Shown: piece after piece, positions 10,133 to 17,125 of the stretch | Layout of the letters: each line of letters starts with the position of its first letter | Numbering within the stretch: position 1 is the stretch's first letter | Source of the DNA: Gammaproteobacteria bacterium | GTDB taxonomy: Bacteria > Pseudomonadota > Gammaproteobacteria > UBA6429 | Reading direction: 5' to 3' | DNA: 22,592 bases | Assembly: GCA_003232015.1 (NCBI GenBank) | Contig: QIKU01000186.1 | Coordinates: 1 to 22,592, forward strand | Notes under the pieces: model-generated | Databases searched by the model: none | Seen by the model: the letters and a program-made list of their open reading frames with translations, nothing else | Told to the model about the DNA's origin: nothing | Position numbers and translations under genes: made by a program

Positions 10133-11047
10133 TTATTCAACCGGCCGAATGCTATGCCCACCAAAGCCGGCTCGCATTGCATTTAGTACCTTGCCCGCAA
10201 AAGAGTTATCCTGACGGCTGCGAAAGCGCATTTGTAAGGCCAGCGTTAATACGGGGGTGGGTACGGCCAGGTTAATTGAGTCTTGTACCATCCAACGGCC
10301 TTCACCGGAGTCGTCAACGTAATCACTGAGTGACGACAAATTTTTATCACTGGAAAAAGCATCGGCCATTAAATCGAGCAACCAGGATCGCACCACACTG
10401 CCATGCTGCCAAATTTCTGAAATCTGCTGTAAATCTAGACTCATCTCATCCTTGGCCTCAAGAAGCTCAAAACCTTCAGCAAACGCCTGCATCATTCCAT
10501 ATTCAATCCCGTTATGCACCATTTTCACATAGTGTCCTGCTCCGGCCGGCCCCACATGCCCCCAACCTTTATCTTTCGCAGGCGCCAGTGACTCCAGTAT
10601 TGGGCGAATAATGGCGACAGCCTCATCGCTGCCACCCACCATAATGCTATAACCGTTTTCCAAACCCCAAACACCGCCGGATGTACCGGAGTCCACAAAA
10701 TGAATATCTGACTGTTGAAGCTCGGCTGCACGCTGCTGGCTTAAATTAAAATTTGAATTGCCCCCATCAATCAAAACATCGCCTTTAGACATACCCGCGT
10801 TTAATAAATCTGCAATGCTTTGATCCACAACCTGATGGGGCACCATTAACCAGATAATACGCGGTGGTGCGAGTGCTTTAATCAGATCATCAAGGTTACT
10901 AACGGGAATAACATTATCAAGCTCTTTTGATAATGTTATTCCCGTATCTGGCGACCGATTGAATACAATAAGCTCATGCCCATCGCCCACTAATCGACGC
11001 ACCATATTTGCACCCATCTTTCCCAAACCGATCATTGCGAGTTTCAT
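10133..11047 (-). CDS. gnd: 6-phosphogluconate dehydrogenase, decarboxylating, short (GndA/NAD-type) form
   Basis: A 304-residue 6-phosphogluconate dehydrogenase yielding ribulose-5-phosphate, CO2 and reduced coenzyme. The Rossmann motif MIGLGKMGANM is at residues 5-15, DGGNSNF at 94-100, the substrate motif SGTSGGVWGLENGYSIMVGG at 120-139, and the catalytic GHYVKMVHNGIEYGMMQ at 171-187 (Lys175, Asn179). At about 300 residues it belongs to the short class rather than the ~470-residue E. coli type. Characterised short members often prefer NAD+, but preference cannot be read from sequence alone. AGGTG five bases before the ATG is a good ribosome-binding site. It is first of the gnd-zwf-pgl operon. 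Codons 35-49 fall in a perfect 19-bp inverted repeat, listed separately. Confidence 0.95.
   Translation of the reverse strand: MKLAMIGLGKMGANMVRRLVGDGHELIVFNRSPDTGITLSKELDNVIPVSNLDDLIKALAPPRIIWLMVPHQVVDQSIADLLNAGMSKGDVLIDGGNSNFNLSQQRAAELQQSDIHFVDSGTSGGVWGLENGYSIMVGGSDEAVAIIRPILESLAPAKDKGWGHVGPAGAGHYVKMVHNGIEYGMMQAFAEGFELLEAKDEMSLDLQQISEIWQHGSVVRSWLLDLMADAFSSDKNLSSLSDYVDDSGEGRWMVQDSINLAVPTPVLTLALQMRFRSRQDNSFAGKVLNAMRAGFGGHSIRPVE
10902..10945. repeat. Perfect 19-bp inverted repeat with 6-base loop inside gnd
   Basis: The left arm ACGGGAATAACATTATCAA (10902-10920) is exactly complementary in reverse to TTGATAATGTTATTCCCGT (10927-10945), with six bases between. It lies wholly inside the gnd reading frame and encodes residues 35-49 of the protein. 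No T-run follows on either strand, so it is not an ordinary terminator. In mRNA it would form a long, stable hairpin about 100 bases after the gnd start. Confidence 0.9.
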
Positions 11048-11479
11048 ATTTCACCTGTTCCTTGATATTATTTTAGCGCCGGTGGTTAAATTAGCATTAG
11101 AACTAATTTGACAATATCTATAGCTACCCGGTTCACCACTAACTGAATATAGTACTTACAGACTTAACTCGCCATTTTTCGCCGAATATAAATCCAGACT
11201 TAACCAACTTTATGTACCTGCACACAAAATACCTCTAAGTCGTTACGCCTGAATTTAACACTAGAGTCAATATTCCGGCACAGTTATTAGCCAATATTTA
11301 TAAATAAGCACTGCAATCCCATTACCGGCTCTATAGCAATAAAATTATATTGAAACCCGTCACAAACTATTCGCTCAAAATTTATAATGCCAACCACTTC
11401 ATAGTTTTATTAGTCTTAACGCTATAATCTCGCAGCTCAAAATATATGGACGAACATCTAACCTAAAGGAATAAAATTA
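11048..11479. other. 432-base intergenic region with divergent promoters
   Basis: No convincing gene is seen between the divergent starts of gnd and the secreted-protein gene. Two TATAAT hexamers on the plus strand, at 11383-11388 and 11423-11428, are candidate -10 boxes for the gene starting at 11480; neither has a good -35. On the minus strand, TTGTCA (complement of about 11108-11113) is a possible -35 for gnd, followed by a loosely placed TAATTT. The rest is AT-rich with no strong hairpin or repeat. Confidence 0.35.
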
Positions 11480-12031
11480 ATGACACACACATTACAACCT
11501 CTTCGAATTAAACTTGTTACGGCTGTACTTATTGCTCTGTTTAGCTTTTCTTACTCACAGGCAAGCGAACTCCCCCCTGAATTGCAGGTAAAGCTCGATA
11601 TTTACAAAACTAAACTTGCTGAATGGGCAAAAGATCCGGTTATTATTAAAGCCGTTATGCAGGCAAATAGCCGTAAATTAAAAATGAATAATAAAACATG
11701 GAATAAACTTTCTGCAACCGATGCTAAAGTAAAACCTTTTTTAACCAGCTCTGCTGGTAAAAAATTATTTGCATGGGAACAGGATAAAACACTCGGCAAA
11801 CTGTTTTTACGTGATAAAACAGGTAACCTCGTTGCTGGCAGTAAAAAACCGGCTATCTTTAATATCGAAAAACGCCCGGCCTTTGCTAAAGCCATTCGCG
11901 GAAAAGTATGGAACTCAAAAAAACCTAAAGCCGACCCAACAACAAAATTAAGCAGTATTCAACTATCAATACCTGTTGTTAGTAATGGTAAAGAAATTGG
12001 TGTGTTGCATACCAGCATTATTGCAAACTAA
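11480..12031 (+). CDS. Small secreted protein with Cache/PDC-sensor-like features
   Basis: A 183-residue protein of unknown function. Residues 1-28 form a clear signal peptide: basic start, a hydrophobic stretch near 11-24 and a likely cut after SYSQA. Residues about 30-65 are predicted helical (PPELQVKLDIYKTKLAEWAK). Residues 105-183 show the alternating strand pattern of a PDC/Cache half: LGKLFLRDKTGNLVAGS, then AFAKAIRGK, then IQLSIPVVSNGKEIGVLHTSI. Such modules are normally the outer part of a chemoreceptor or histidine kinase, but here there is no second membrane segment or signalling domain, so it should be a free periplasmic or exported protein. AAAGGA stands nine bases before the ATG. 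It is a single-gene unit between a candidate promoter and a strong terminator. The Cache assignment is by pattern only. Confidence 0.7.
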   Translation: MTHTLQPLRIKLVTAVLIALFSFSYSQASELPPELQVKLDIYKTKLAEWAKDPVIIKAVMQANSRKLKMNNKTWNKLSATDAKVKPFLTSSAGKKLFAWEQDKTLGKLFLRDKTGNLVAGSKKPAIFNIEKRPAFAKAIRGKVWNSKKPKADPTTKLSSIQLSIPVVSNGKEIGVLHTSIIAN

Positions 12032-12098
12032 TCGCTGCTGGCTGTCTAGAAATAAAATAAATATCGTTTACATATTTTGAGCTTCATTTAATGAGAAC

Positions 12099-12131
12099 AA
12101 TAAAAAAGGGGCAATTCGCCCCTTTTTTATT
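12099..12131. terminator. Bidirectional rho-independent terminator
   Basis: The stem pairs AAAAAAGGGGC (12102-12112) with GCCCCTTTTTT (12118-12128) around the five-base loop AATTC, with two more A-T pairs outside. An A-run lies on one side and a T-run on the other, so it can end transcription both from the secreted-protein gene (plus) and from pilU (minus). The two genes converge on it. Confidence 0.93.
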
Positions 12132-12153
12132 TTCACATTCTACTTATGCACCA

Positions 12154-13278
12154 TTAATTAGTTTCTTCTATCGTTACCCCATCCAATGCAGCAGAAATAG
12201 CGTTCACATCACCCTGTGAATCACCCAGTTTAATCATTAATCTCAGCTCATTCGCTGAATCGGCATGATTAATGGCATCTTCATAAGTAATCTCACCTTC
12301 TTTATATAAATCATATAAAGCCTGATCGAACGTGAGCATGCCATTTTGTCTGGAGCGTGACATCAGGCTTTTCATTTCATGAATTTCACCTTTGCGAATA
12401 ACATCAGCCATCAAAGGTGTATTAATTAAAATCTCGGCACACAAAACCCGACCTGAACCATCCGGTCTGGGAATAAGTTGCTGCGCCACAACGGCTTTCA
12501 TATTTAAAGACAAGTCTAACAATAACTGATTGCGACGATCTTCTGGGAAGAAGTTAATAATTCTATCCATTGCCTGATTTGCGTTATTCGCGTGCAAGGT
12601 CGCCAAACAAAGGTGGCCTGTTTCTGCAAAGGCTATCGCATGATCCATTGTTTCCCTTGTGCGTATTTCACCAATAAGAATAACATCGGGCGCTTGCCGC
12701 AATGTATTTTTTAACGCAGTTTGAAAAGATTCTGTATCCAGCCCCACTTCACGTTGGGTAATAATACAGCCTTCATGGTGATGTATATATTCGATGGGAT
12801 CTTCAATACTGATAATATGGCCAGTACTGTTTTTGTTTCTAAAACCAATCATCGAGGCTAAGGATGTTGACTTACCTGAACCGGTGGCACCCACAAATAA
12901 CACCAGCCCGCGCTTGGTCATGGCCAAATCACGAAGTATTTCAGGCAAACCTAATTCTTCAATCGTCGGGATGGTTGTTTCAATTTTACGTAATACCATG
13001 CCCGCATGGTTACGTTGCACAAAAGCACTAACACGAAAACGGCCAATACCCGATGCCGATATTGCAAAATTACATTCACTGGTACGTTCAAATTCTTCAC
13101 GCTGCGCTGGCGACATAACACTTAAAACAATTTCACGCGATTGCGACGGCGTTAAAGTACCCTGCGTAACCGGTGCTAACTTGCCATTCACTTTCAGACT
13201 CGGCGCAACCCCGGCTGTAATAAACAAATCCGACGCATTCTTGTGTACCATTAATTTTAGTAACGATTCAAAATCCAT
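12154..13278 (-). CDS. pilU: Type IV pilus retraction ATPase paralogue PilU
   Basis: A 374-residue PilT/PilB-family hexameric ATPase acting on the cytoplasmic side of the type IV pilus motor, helping PilT pull pili in. ATG 13278 is preferred over the GTG at 13281 because AAGG stands seven bases upstream of it. The opening MDFESLLKLMVHKNASDLFITAGVAPSLKVNG-K is typical of PilU. Walker A GATGSGKST lies at residues 130-138, the Asp box IEDPIEY follows, then Walker B VILIGEIR and the His box TGHLCLATLHANN. It has the longer acidic PilU tail after the core. It lies downstream of pilT in the same orientation, as in Pseudomonas, but 163 bases away, with an inverted-repeat element in between. It ends at the terminator at 12099-12131. 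Confidence 0.94.
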   Translation of the reverse strand: MDFESLLKLMVHKNASDLFITAGVAPSLKVNGKLAPVTQGTLTPSQSREIVLSVMSPAQREEFERTSECNFAISASGIGRFRVSAFVQRNHAGMVLRKIETTIPTIEELGLPEILRDLAMTKRGLVLFVGATGSGKSTSLASMIGFRNKNSTGHIISIEDPIEYIHHHEGCIITQREVGLDTESFQTALKNTLRQAPDVILIGEIRTRETMDHAIAFAETGHLCLATLHANNANQAMDRIINFFPEDRRNQLLLDLSLNMKAVVAQQLIPRPDGSGRVLCAEILINTPLMADVIRKGEIHEMKSLMSRSRQNGMLTFDQALYDLYKEGEITYEDAINHADSANELRLMIKLGDSQGDVNAISAALDGVTIEETN

Positions 13279-13298
13279 CACATAACCTTAAATAAATT

Positions 13299-13438
13299 TT
13301 AGTAAGTGAAGCCATATCTATCACGGATAACGAGAAGCTTGAGTGCAAGGCATAAACTTTGGAGAACACGGAGCTTACATTAGTAAGTGAGCATTTCGAG
13401 AAAGTTTATAACGCCGCAATCGAGCTTCTCGTTATTCG
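13299..13438. repeat. Long imperfect inverted-repeat element (MITE/REP-like) between pilT and pilU
   Basis: Arms of about 38 bases, 13324-13360 and 13401-13438, are imperfect reverse complements. The perfect outer core is ATAACGAGAAGCT (13327-13339) against AGCTTCTCGTTAT (13423-13435), and the perfect inner core ATAAACTTT (13352-13360) against AAAGTTTAT (13401-13409). The centre holds a further small hairpin, CTTAC-ATTA-GTAAG (13374-13387). TTAGTAAGTGA occurs twice, at 13299-13309 and 13380-13390. There is no reading frame of note. The structure suggests a non-autonomous mobile or repetitive element sitting in the pilT-pilU spacer; only a genome-wide search can show whether it is repeated. 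Confidence 0.65.
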
Positions 13439-13441
13439 TCC

Positions 13442-14479
13442 CTATTCGAAGTCGGCTTTATTCATGGCCCGCATACGTGCCTCTTGCTTGCTGACAATAC
13501 CCCGCGCAACCAAATCCTGCAAAGTTTGATCTAACGTAACCATACCCACCTGATTGCCGGTTTGAATAGCCGAATACATTTGTGCAACTTTATCTTCGCG
13601 GATCAGATTTCGTATTGCCGGTGTACCAATCATAATTTCGTGTGCTGCCACCCGGCCACCACCAATCTTCTTCATCAGTGTTTGCGATATTACCGCGCGT
13701 AAAGATTCCGATAACATCGACCGTACCATGTCTTTTTCTGCAGCGGGAAATACGTCAATAATCCGGTCAATGGTTTTAGCGGCTGAACTGGTATGCAGCG
13801 TACCAAAAACTAAATGCCCCGTTTCAGCAGCAGTCAATGCTAAACGAATGGTTTCTAAATCTCGCAATTCACCCACCAGAATAATATCCGGATCTTCCCG
13901 TAAAGCAGAACGCAATGCTTCGTTAAATCCGTGTGTATGTAAATGCACTTCGCGCTGGTTCACCAGGCACTTTTTACTTTCGTGAACAAATTCAATGGGG
14001 TCTTCAATCGTTAATATATGCCCGTGTTCTTTTTCATTTTTATAATCCACCATCGCGGCTAAGGTGGTCGACTTGCCTGAGCCGGTTGGCCCGGTCACCA
14101 GCACTACACCACGCGGGGCATCGGATATATCCCTAAAAATGCCTGGGCAACCCAGTTCTTCCATCGAAAGTACTTTAGATGGAATGGTTCTAAAAACAGC
14201 CGCTGCCCCTTTGTTAATGTTAAAGGCATTGACCCGAAAACGCGCAAGATCCGGGATTTCAAATGAAAAATCAGTTTCCAGAAATTCTTCATAATCTTTG
14301 CGCTGCTTATCATTCATAATGTCATAAACCAGCGAATGCACTACTTTATGCTCAAGCGGTGGTACATTAATGCGTTTAATGTCACCATCGACACGAATCA
14401 TCGGAGGCAAACCAGCGGATAAGTGTAAATCGGATGCGCCATTTTTAACGCCAAAAGCGAGTAATTCTGTAATATCCAT
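13442..14479 (-). CDS. pilT: Type IV pilus twitching motility ATPase PilT
   Basis: A 345-residue hexameric retraction ATPase that powers pilus disassembly, twitching and often DNA uptake. I start it at ATG 14479 (MDITELLAFGVKNGASDLHL), the canonical PilT beginning; an in-frame start at 14563 would add 28 atypical residues. Walker A GPTGSGKST is at 130-138, the Asp box IEDPIEF at 158-164, Walker B ILVGEL at 200-205 with Glu204, and the His box near 221-229. The PilT-specific AIRNLIRE motif at 288-295 is needed for retraction in studied homologues. Length equals P. aeruginosa PilT to within a residue or so. It is divergent from yggS with a 155-base shared promoter region, and is followed by the inverted-repeat element and pilU. 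Confidence 0.97.
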   Translation of the reverse strand: MDITELLAFGVKNGASDLHLSAGLPPMIRVDGDIKRINVPPLEHKVVHSLVYDIMNDKQRKDYEEFLETDFSFEIPDLARFRVNAFNINKGAAAVFRTIPSKVLSMEELGCPGIFRDISDAPRGVVLVTGPTGSGKSTTLAAMVDYKNEKEHGHILTIEDPIEFVHESKKCLVNQREVHLHTHGFNEALRSALREDPDIILVGELRDLETIRLALTAAETGHLVFGTLHTSSAAKTIDRIIDVFPAAEKDMVRSMLSESLRAVISQTLMKKIGGGRVAAHEIMIGTPAIRNLIREDKVAQMYSAIQTGNQVGMVTLDQTLQDLVARGIVSKQEARMRAMNKADFE

Positions 14480-14634
14480 AATGTCTTTCTTTTTCCCATT
14501 ACCTTTAAGGGGGCTGTTTATATATAATAGTCTAGCTGACAATTTACTATCGGCCAGAAACACATTTTCTAAACTACATTGTCACCCAATAAAGGGCAAG
14601 TTAAGTTCTTATTTATTAAGGACTGTTTCAAATA

Positions 14635-15324
14635 ATGACTACACTAGCGCAACGCCTTAAAGCCGTACAGACCCAGATCACAGATGCCGCAAAAGCCTGC
14701 CAGCGCAACCCGGCTGATGTTCTTTTACTTGCTGTGAGTAAAACTCAAACGGTTGAAGCGGTAAAAGCCATTGCCGAAGCAGGCCAAATCCGCTTCGGGG
14801 AAAATTATTTACAGGATGCATTGCCAAAAATTCAAAGCCTGAGCAAAGCCGGTTTTGATCTGGAATGGCATTACATCGGACCCATTCAGTCCAACAAAAC
14901 CCGCGTCATTGCTGAACATTTTCAATGGGTACACAGTGTTGATCGCTTAAAAATAGCCCAGCGACTCAGTGAGCAACGCCCGGCACATTTGCCACCCTTA
15001 AAAATTTGTATTCAGGTTAATCTTGGCAACGAAGCCCAAAAAGCCGGTGTCAGAGCAGAAGAATTAAATACACTGGCAACCGCCATTAACACATTGCCTC
15101 GACTTGAATTACATGGGCTGATGGCCATTCCACCGGCAACTTCAAATACACAGCAACAACACGCGGCCTTTGCAACATTACGCCAATTATTCGAGAAATT
15201 GCCAGTAACAGGCACCCTCGATACTTTGTCGATGGGAATGAGTAATGACTTAGATGCAGCCATTGCCGAAGGCGCAACCATGGTGCGGGTAGGCACGGCT
15301 ATTTTTGGGTCTCGAAATAAATGA
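14635..15324 (+). CDS. yggS: YggS/PLPBP family pyridoxal-phosphate homeostasis protein
   Basis: A 229-residue single-domain PLP-binding barrel protein related to the N-terminal domain of alanine racemase, but without known racemase activity. It buffers PLP and influences amino-acid pools. The PLP lysine is Lys36 in LLAVSKTQT, the same number as E. coli YggS. RFGENYLQDALPK, LEWHYIGPIQSNKTR, VHSVDRLKIA and the C-terminal LSMGMSNDLDAAIAEGATMVRVGTAIFG are all diagnostic. An AAGGA lies 12 bases before the ATG, a little far. It is first of yggS-proC-yggT, the usual gammaproteobacterial order, divergent from pilT. Confidence 0.96.
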   Translation: MTTLAQRLKAVQTQITDAAKACQRNPADVLLLAVSKTQTVEAVKAIAEAGQIRFGENYLQDALPKIQSLSKAGFDLEWHYIGPIQSNKTRVIAEHFQWVHSVDRLKIAQRLSEQRPAHLPPLKICIQVNLGNEAQKAGVRAEELNTLATAINTLPRLELHGLMAIPPATSNTQQQHAAFATLRQLFEKLPVTGTLDTLSMGMSNDLDAAIAEGATMVRVGTAIFGSRNK

Positions 15325-15366
15325 AAAGCTTGGCAAATGAAAGACTTATCCATTAGGGTATACAGT

Positions 15367-16215
15367 ATGCCAAAAACACATTCAACAGCAATAAAGGCTT
15401 CTTTCTCAATCGGTTTTATTGGCGGCGGCAATATGGCGCGCAGTATTATTGGTGGGCTCGTAGCCGACTCGGGCTCTAGTATTAATATCCAGGTTTATGA
15501 TCAATCGGCAGATACATTAACGCAATTAGCCAATGACTTTGGCATTACCGCTGCCACATCCAACCAGCAACTTATCGAACAATGTGATGTAGTAGTACTG
15601 GCGGTTAAACCGCAAGTAATGCAATCGGTTCTCGCTGAGCTCGATGCCAGCGAAACTGAGGCCGTATTTTTGTCCATTGCCGCCGGTTTAAAAATTAACT
15701 CACTGGCAAAATGGCTCGACAGCGATGTGGCGATTATCCGCGCCATGCCTAATACGCCCGCGTTAGTGCAATGCGGCGCAAGCGGACTTTACGCCAATAG
15801 GCACGTTTCAACCCAACAAAAAGAGTATGCCGATATTATTATGCAAGCCACTGGTATTGCACTGTGGGTTGATAGTGAGGACTTACTAGATTCGGTAACA
15901 GCCCTGTCCGGCAGCGGCCCGGCCTATTTTTTTCTGGTGATGGAAGCCATGCAATCTGCAGCTGAAAAACTGGGCTTAAACGCCGAAACCGCAAAGCAGC
16001 TAACATTGCAAACAGCCCTGGGCGCGGCCACGCTGGCCTCACAAAGCAGTGACTCACCAGCCACATTACGGCAACGCGTGACCTCACCGGGTGGCACAAC
16101 AGAACAAGCTATAAATACGCTGGTCGATAACCAGTTAATTGAAATATTTGGTAAAGCCATGCAAGCTGCGTATGATCGCTCTAAACAGCTTGCGGTTGAA
16201 CTCGATCAAAAATAA
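15367..16215 (+). CDS. proC: Pyrroline-5-carboxylate reductase
   Basis: A 282-residue enzyme reducing 1-pyrroline-5-carboxylate to L-proline with NAD(P)H. ATG 15367 is chosen over 15337 because AGGG stands eight bases upstream of it and because the extra ten residues are not family-like. The Rossmann motif GFIGGGNMA is at residues 16-24 and the C-terminal family signature TALSGSGPAYFFLVMEAM is present, followed by TSPGGTTEQAI, which binds substrate in known structures. E. coli ProC is 269 residues. It follows yggS by 42 bases and precedes yggT by 20, so the three are probably co-transcribed. Confidence 0.96.
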   Translation: MPKTHSTAIKASFSIGFIGGGNMARSIIGGLVADSGSSINIQVYDQSADTLTQLANDFGITAATSNQQLIEQCDVVVLAVKPQVMQSVLAELDASETEAVFLSIAAGLKINSLAKWLDSDVAIIRAMPNTPALVQCGASGLYANRHVSTQQKEYADIIMQATGIALWVDSEDLLDSVTALSGSGPAYFFLVMEAMQSAAEKLGLNAETAKQLTLQTALGAATLASQSSDSPATLRQRVTSPGGTTEQAINTLVDNQLIEIFGKAMQAAYDRSKQLAVELDQK

Positions 16216-16235
16216 ACAAATTGTAGGAAAAACAA

Positions 16236-16835
16236 ATGGGCTCACATTTAGGAAACGCCAGTAGCTTTTTAATCAGCGCCTTATTTGGTGCCTATATTCT
16301 GGCCGTCATGCTACGCTTTTTATTCCAATGGGTGCATGCGGACTTTAGTAACCCAATTTCACAGTTTATTTACAAAATCACCAATCCACCATTAATGCCA
16401 TTACGCCGCTTTATCCCCAGCTATCGTGGTATTGATTTTGCTGCCATTGTATTACTCATTTTATTACAAAATATTGAGTTTTTGGTTATCGGGCTGCTTC
16501 CCAGCCAGCCTATGCCAAGCTTTCCCGGTATGGTTCCCTGGGCATTGGCTACATTACTCAGCCTGTGGGTTAATGTTTATATTTTTGGCATTTTAATTCT
16601 GGCCATTGTGAGCTGGATTAATCCAGCCAGTTACAACCCCGTTATCGGGCTTCTGAGCCAACTCACCAACCCGATTATGCAACCCATTCGTCGCCTGCTC
16701 CCACCCATGTCAGGTATGGATTTGTCACCATTGTTTGCCTTACTGGCGCTCACTTTTATAAAGCTGGCCTTTGTCGATTATCTGGTTTACCTCTTTAAAA
16801 ACCTTGCTTTCCCTAATGCGAAATACCTTTTTTAG
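16236..16835 (+). CDS. yggT: YggT family integral membrane protein
   Basis: A 199-residue inner-membrane protein with two YggT repeats. Each repeat has hydrophobic segments followed by the signature N-P-x-x-x-x-I-x-x-I/L-T-N-P-x-x-x-P-x-R-R-x-I/L-P: the first around residues 39-66 (FIYKITNPPLMPLRRFIP), the second around 134-161 (SQLTNPIMQPIRRLLPP). About four to five membrane spans are likely. The molecular role is not settled; the family has been linked to osmotic or cation tolerance and, in relatives, to cell-division or thylakoid membrane organisation. AGGA stands nine bases before the ATG. It closes the yggS-proC-yggT unit. Confidence 0.93.
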   Translation: MGSHLGNASSFLISALFGAYILAVMLRFLFQWVHADFSNPISQFIYKITNPPLMPLRRFIPSYRGIDFAAIVLLILLQNIEFLVIGLLPSQPMPSFPGMVPWALATLLSLWVNVYIFGILILAIVSWINPASYNPVIGLLSQLTNPIMQPIRRLLPPMSGMDLSPLFALLALTFIKLAFVDYLVYLFKNLAFPNAKYLF

Positions 16836-17125
16836 CTTTAAAAACAGTACGTTATTAAATTCCATGCGGATTTAAAGACAAAACGGCCACTTAAACACAC
16901 CACAGCCTCTCATCCGGCAAACACGCTTCTATTTCCACCAAACAGGCAACAAACTGGCTAAAGTTTAGCTAAAATTTTAAGCAACCTTGCCGTTAACATG
17001 ACTATGCCAACAAACAAGTACAAAACCTTTGTCACATTTTAATGTGCTAGTTCAATAAAACCGTGTACTTTACTGATATTTAAGGCTATATTTATTTAAT
17101 CAAAATTTATTATTGAGCAATACAG
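16836..17125. other. 290-base region upstream of the dynamin-like gene
   Basis: No gene is seen. Two short palindromes stand out: GCTAAAGTTTAGC at 16957-16969 and CACATTTTAATGTG at 17033-17046. TATATT at 17087-17092 is a possible -10 for the downstream gene, with only a poor -35. No T-tailed terminator hairpin for yggT is visible, so read-through from yggT is possible. Confidence 0.35.

Noticed and set aside
12794..13285. 163-codon open frame on the plus strand
   Set aside because: It is the complement of the pilU N-terminal half, including the Walker A region; an antisense shadow.
14480..14563. N-terminal extension of PilT
   Set aside because: The extra residues are not family-like, and MDITELL at 14479 is the canonical PilT start.
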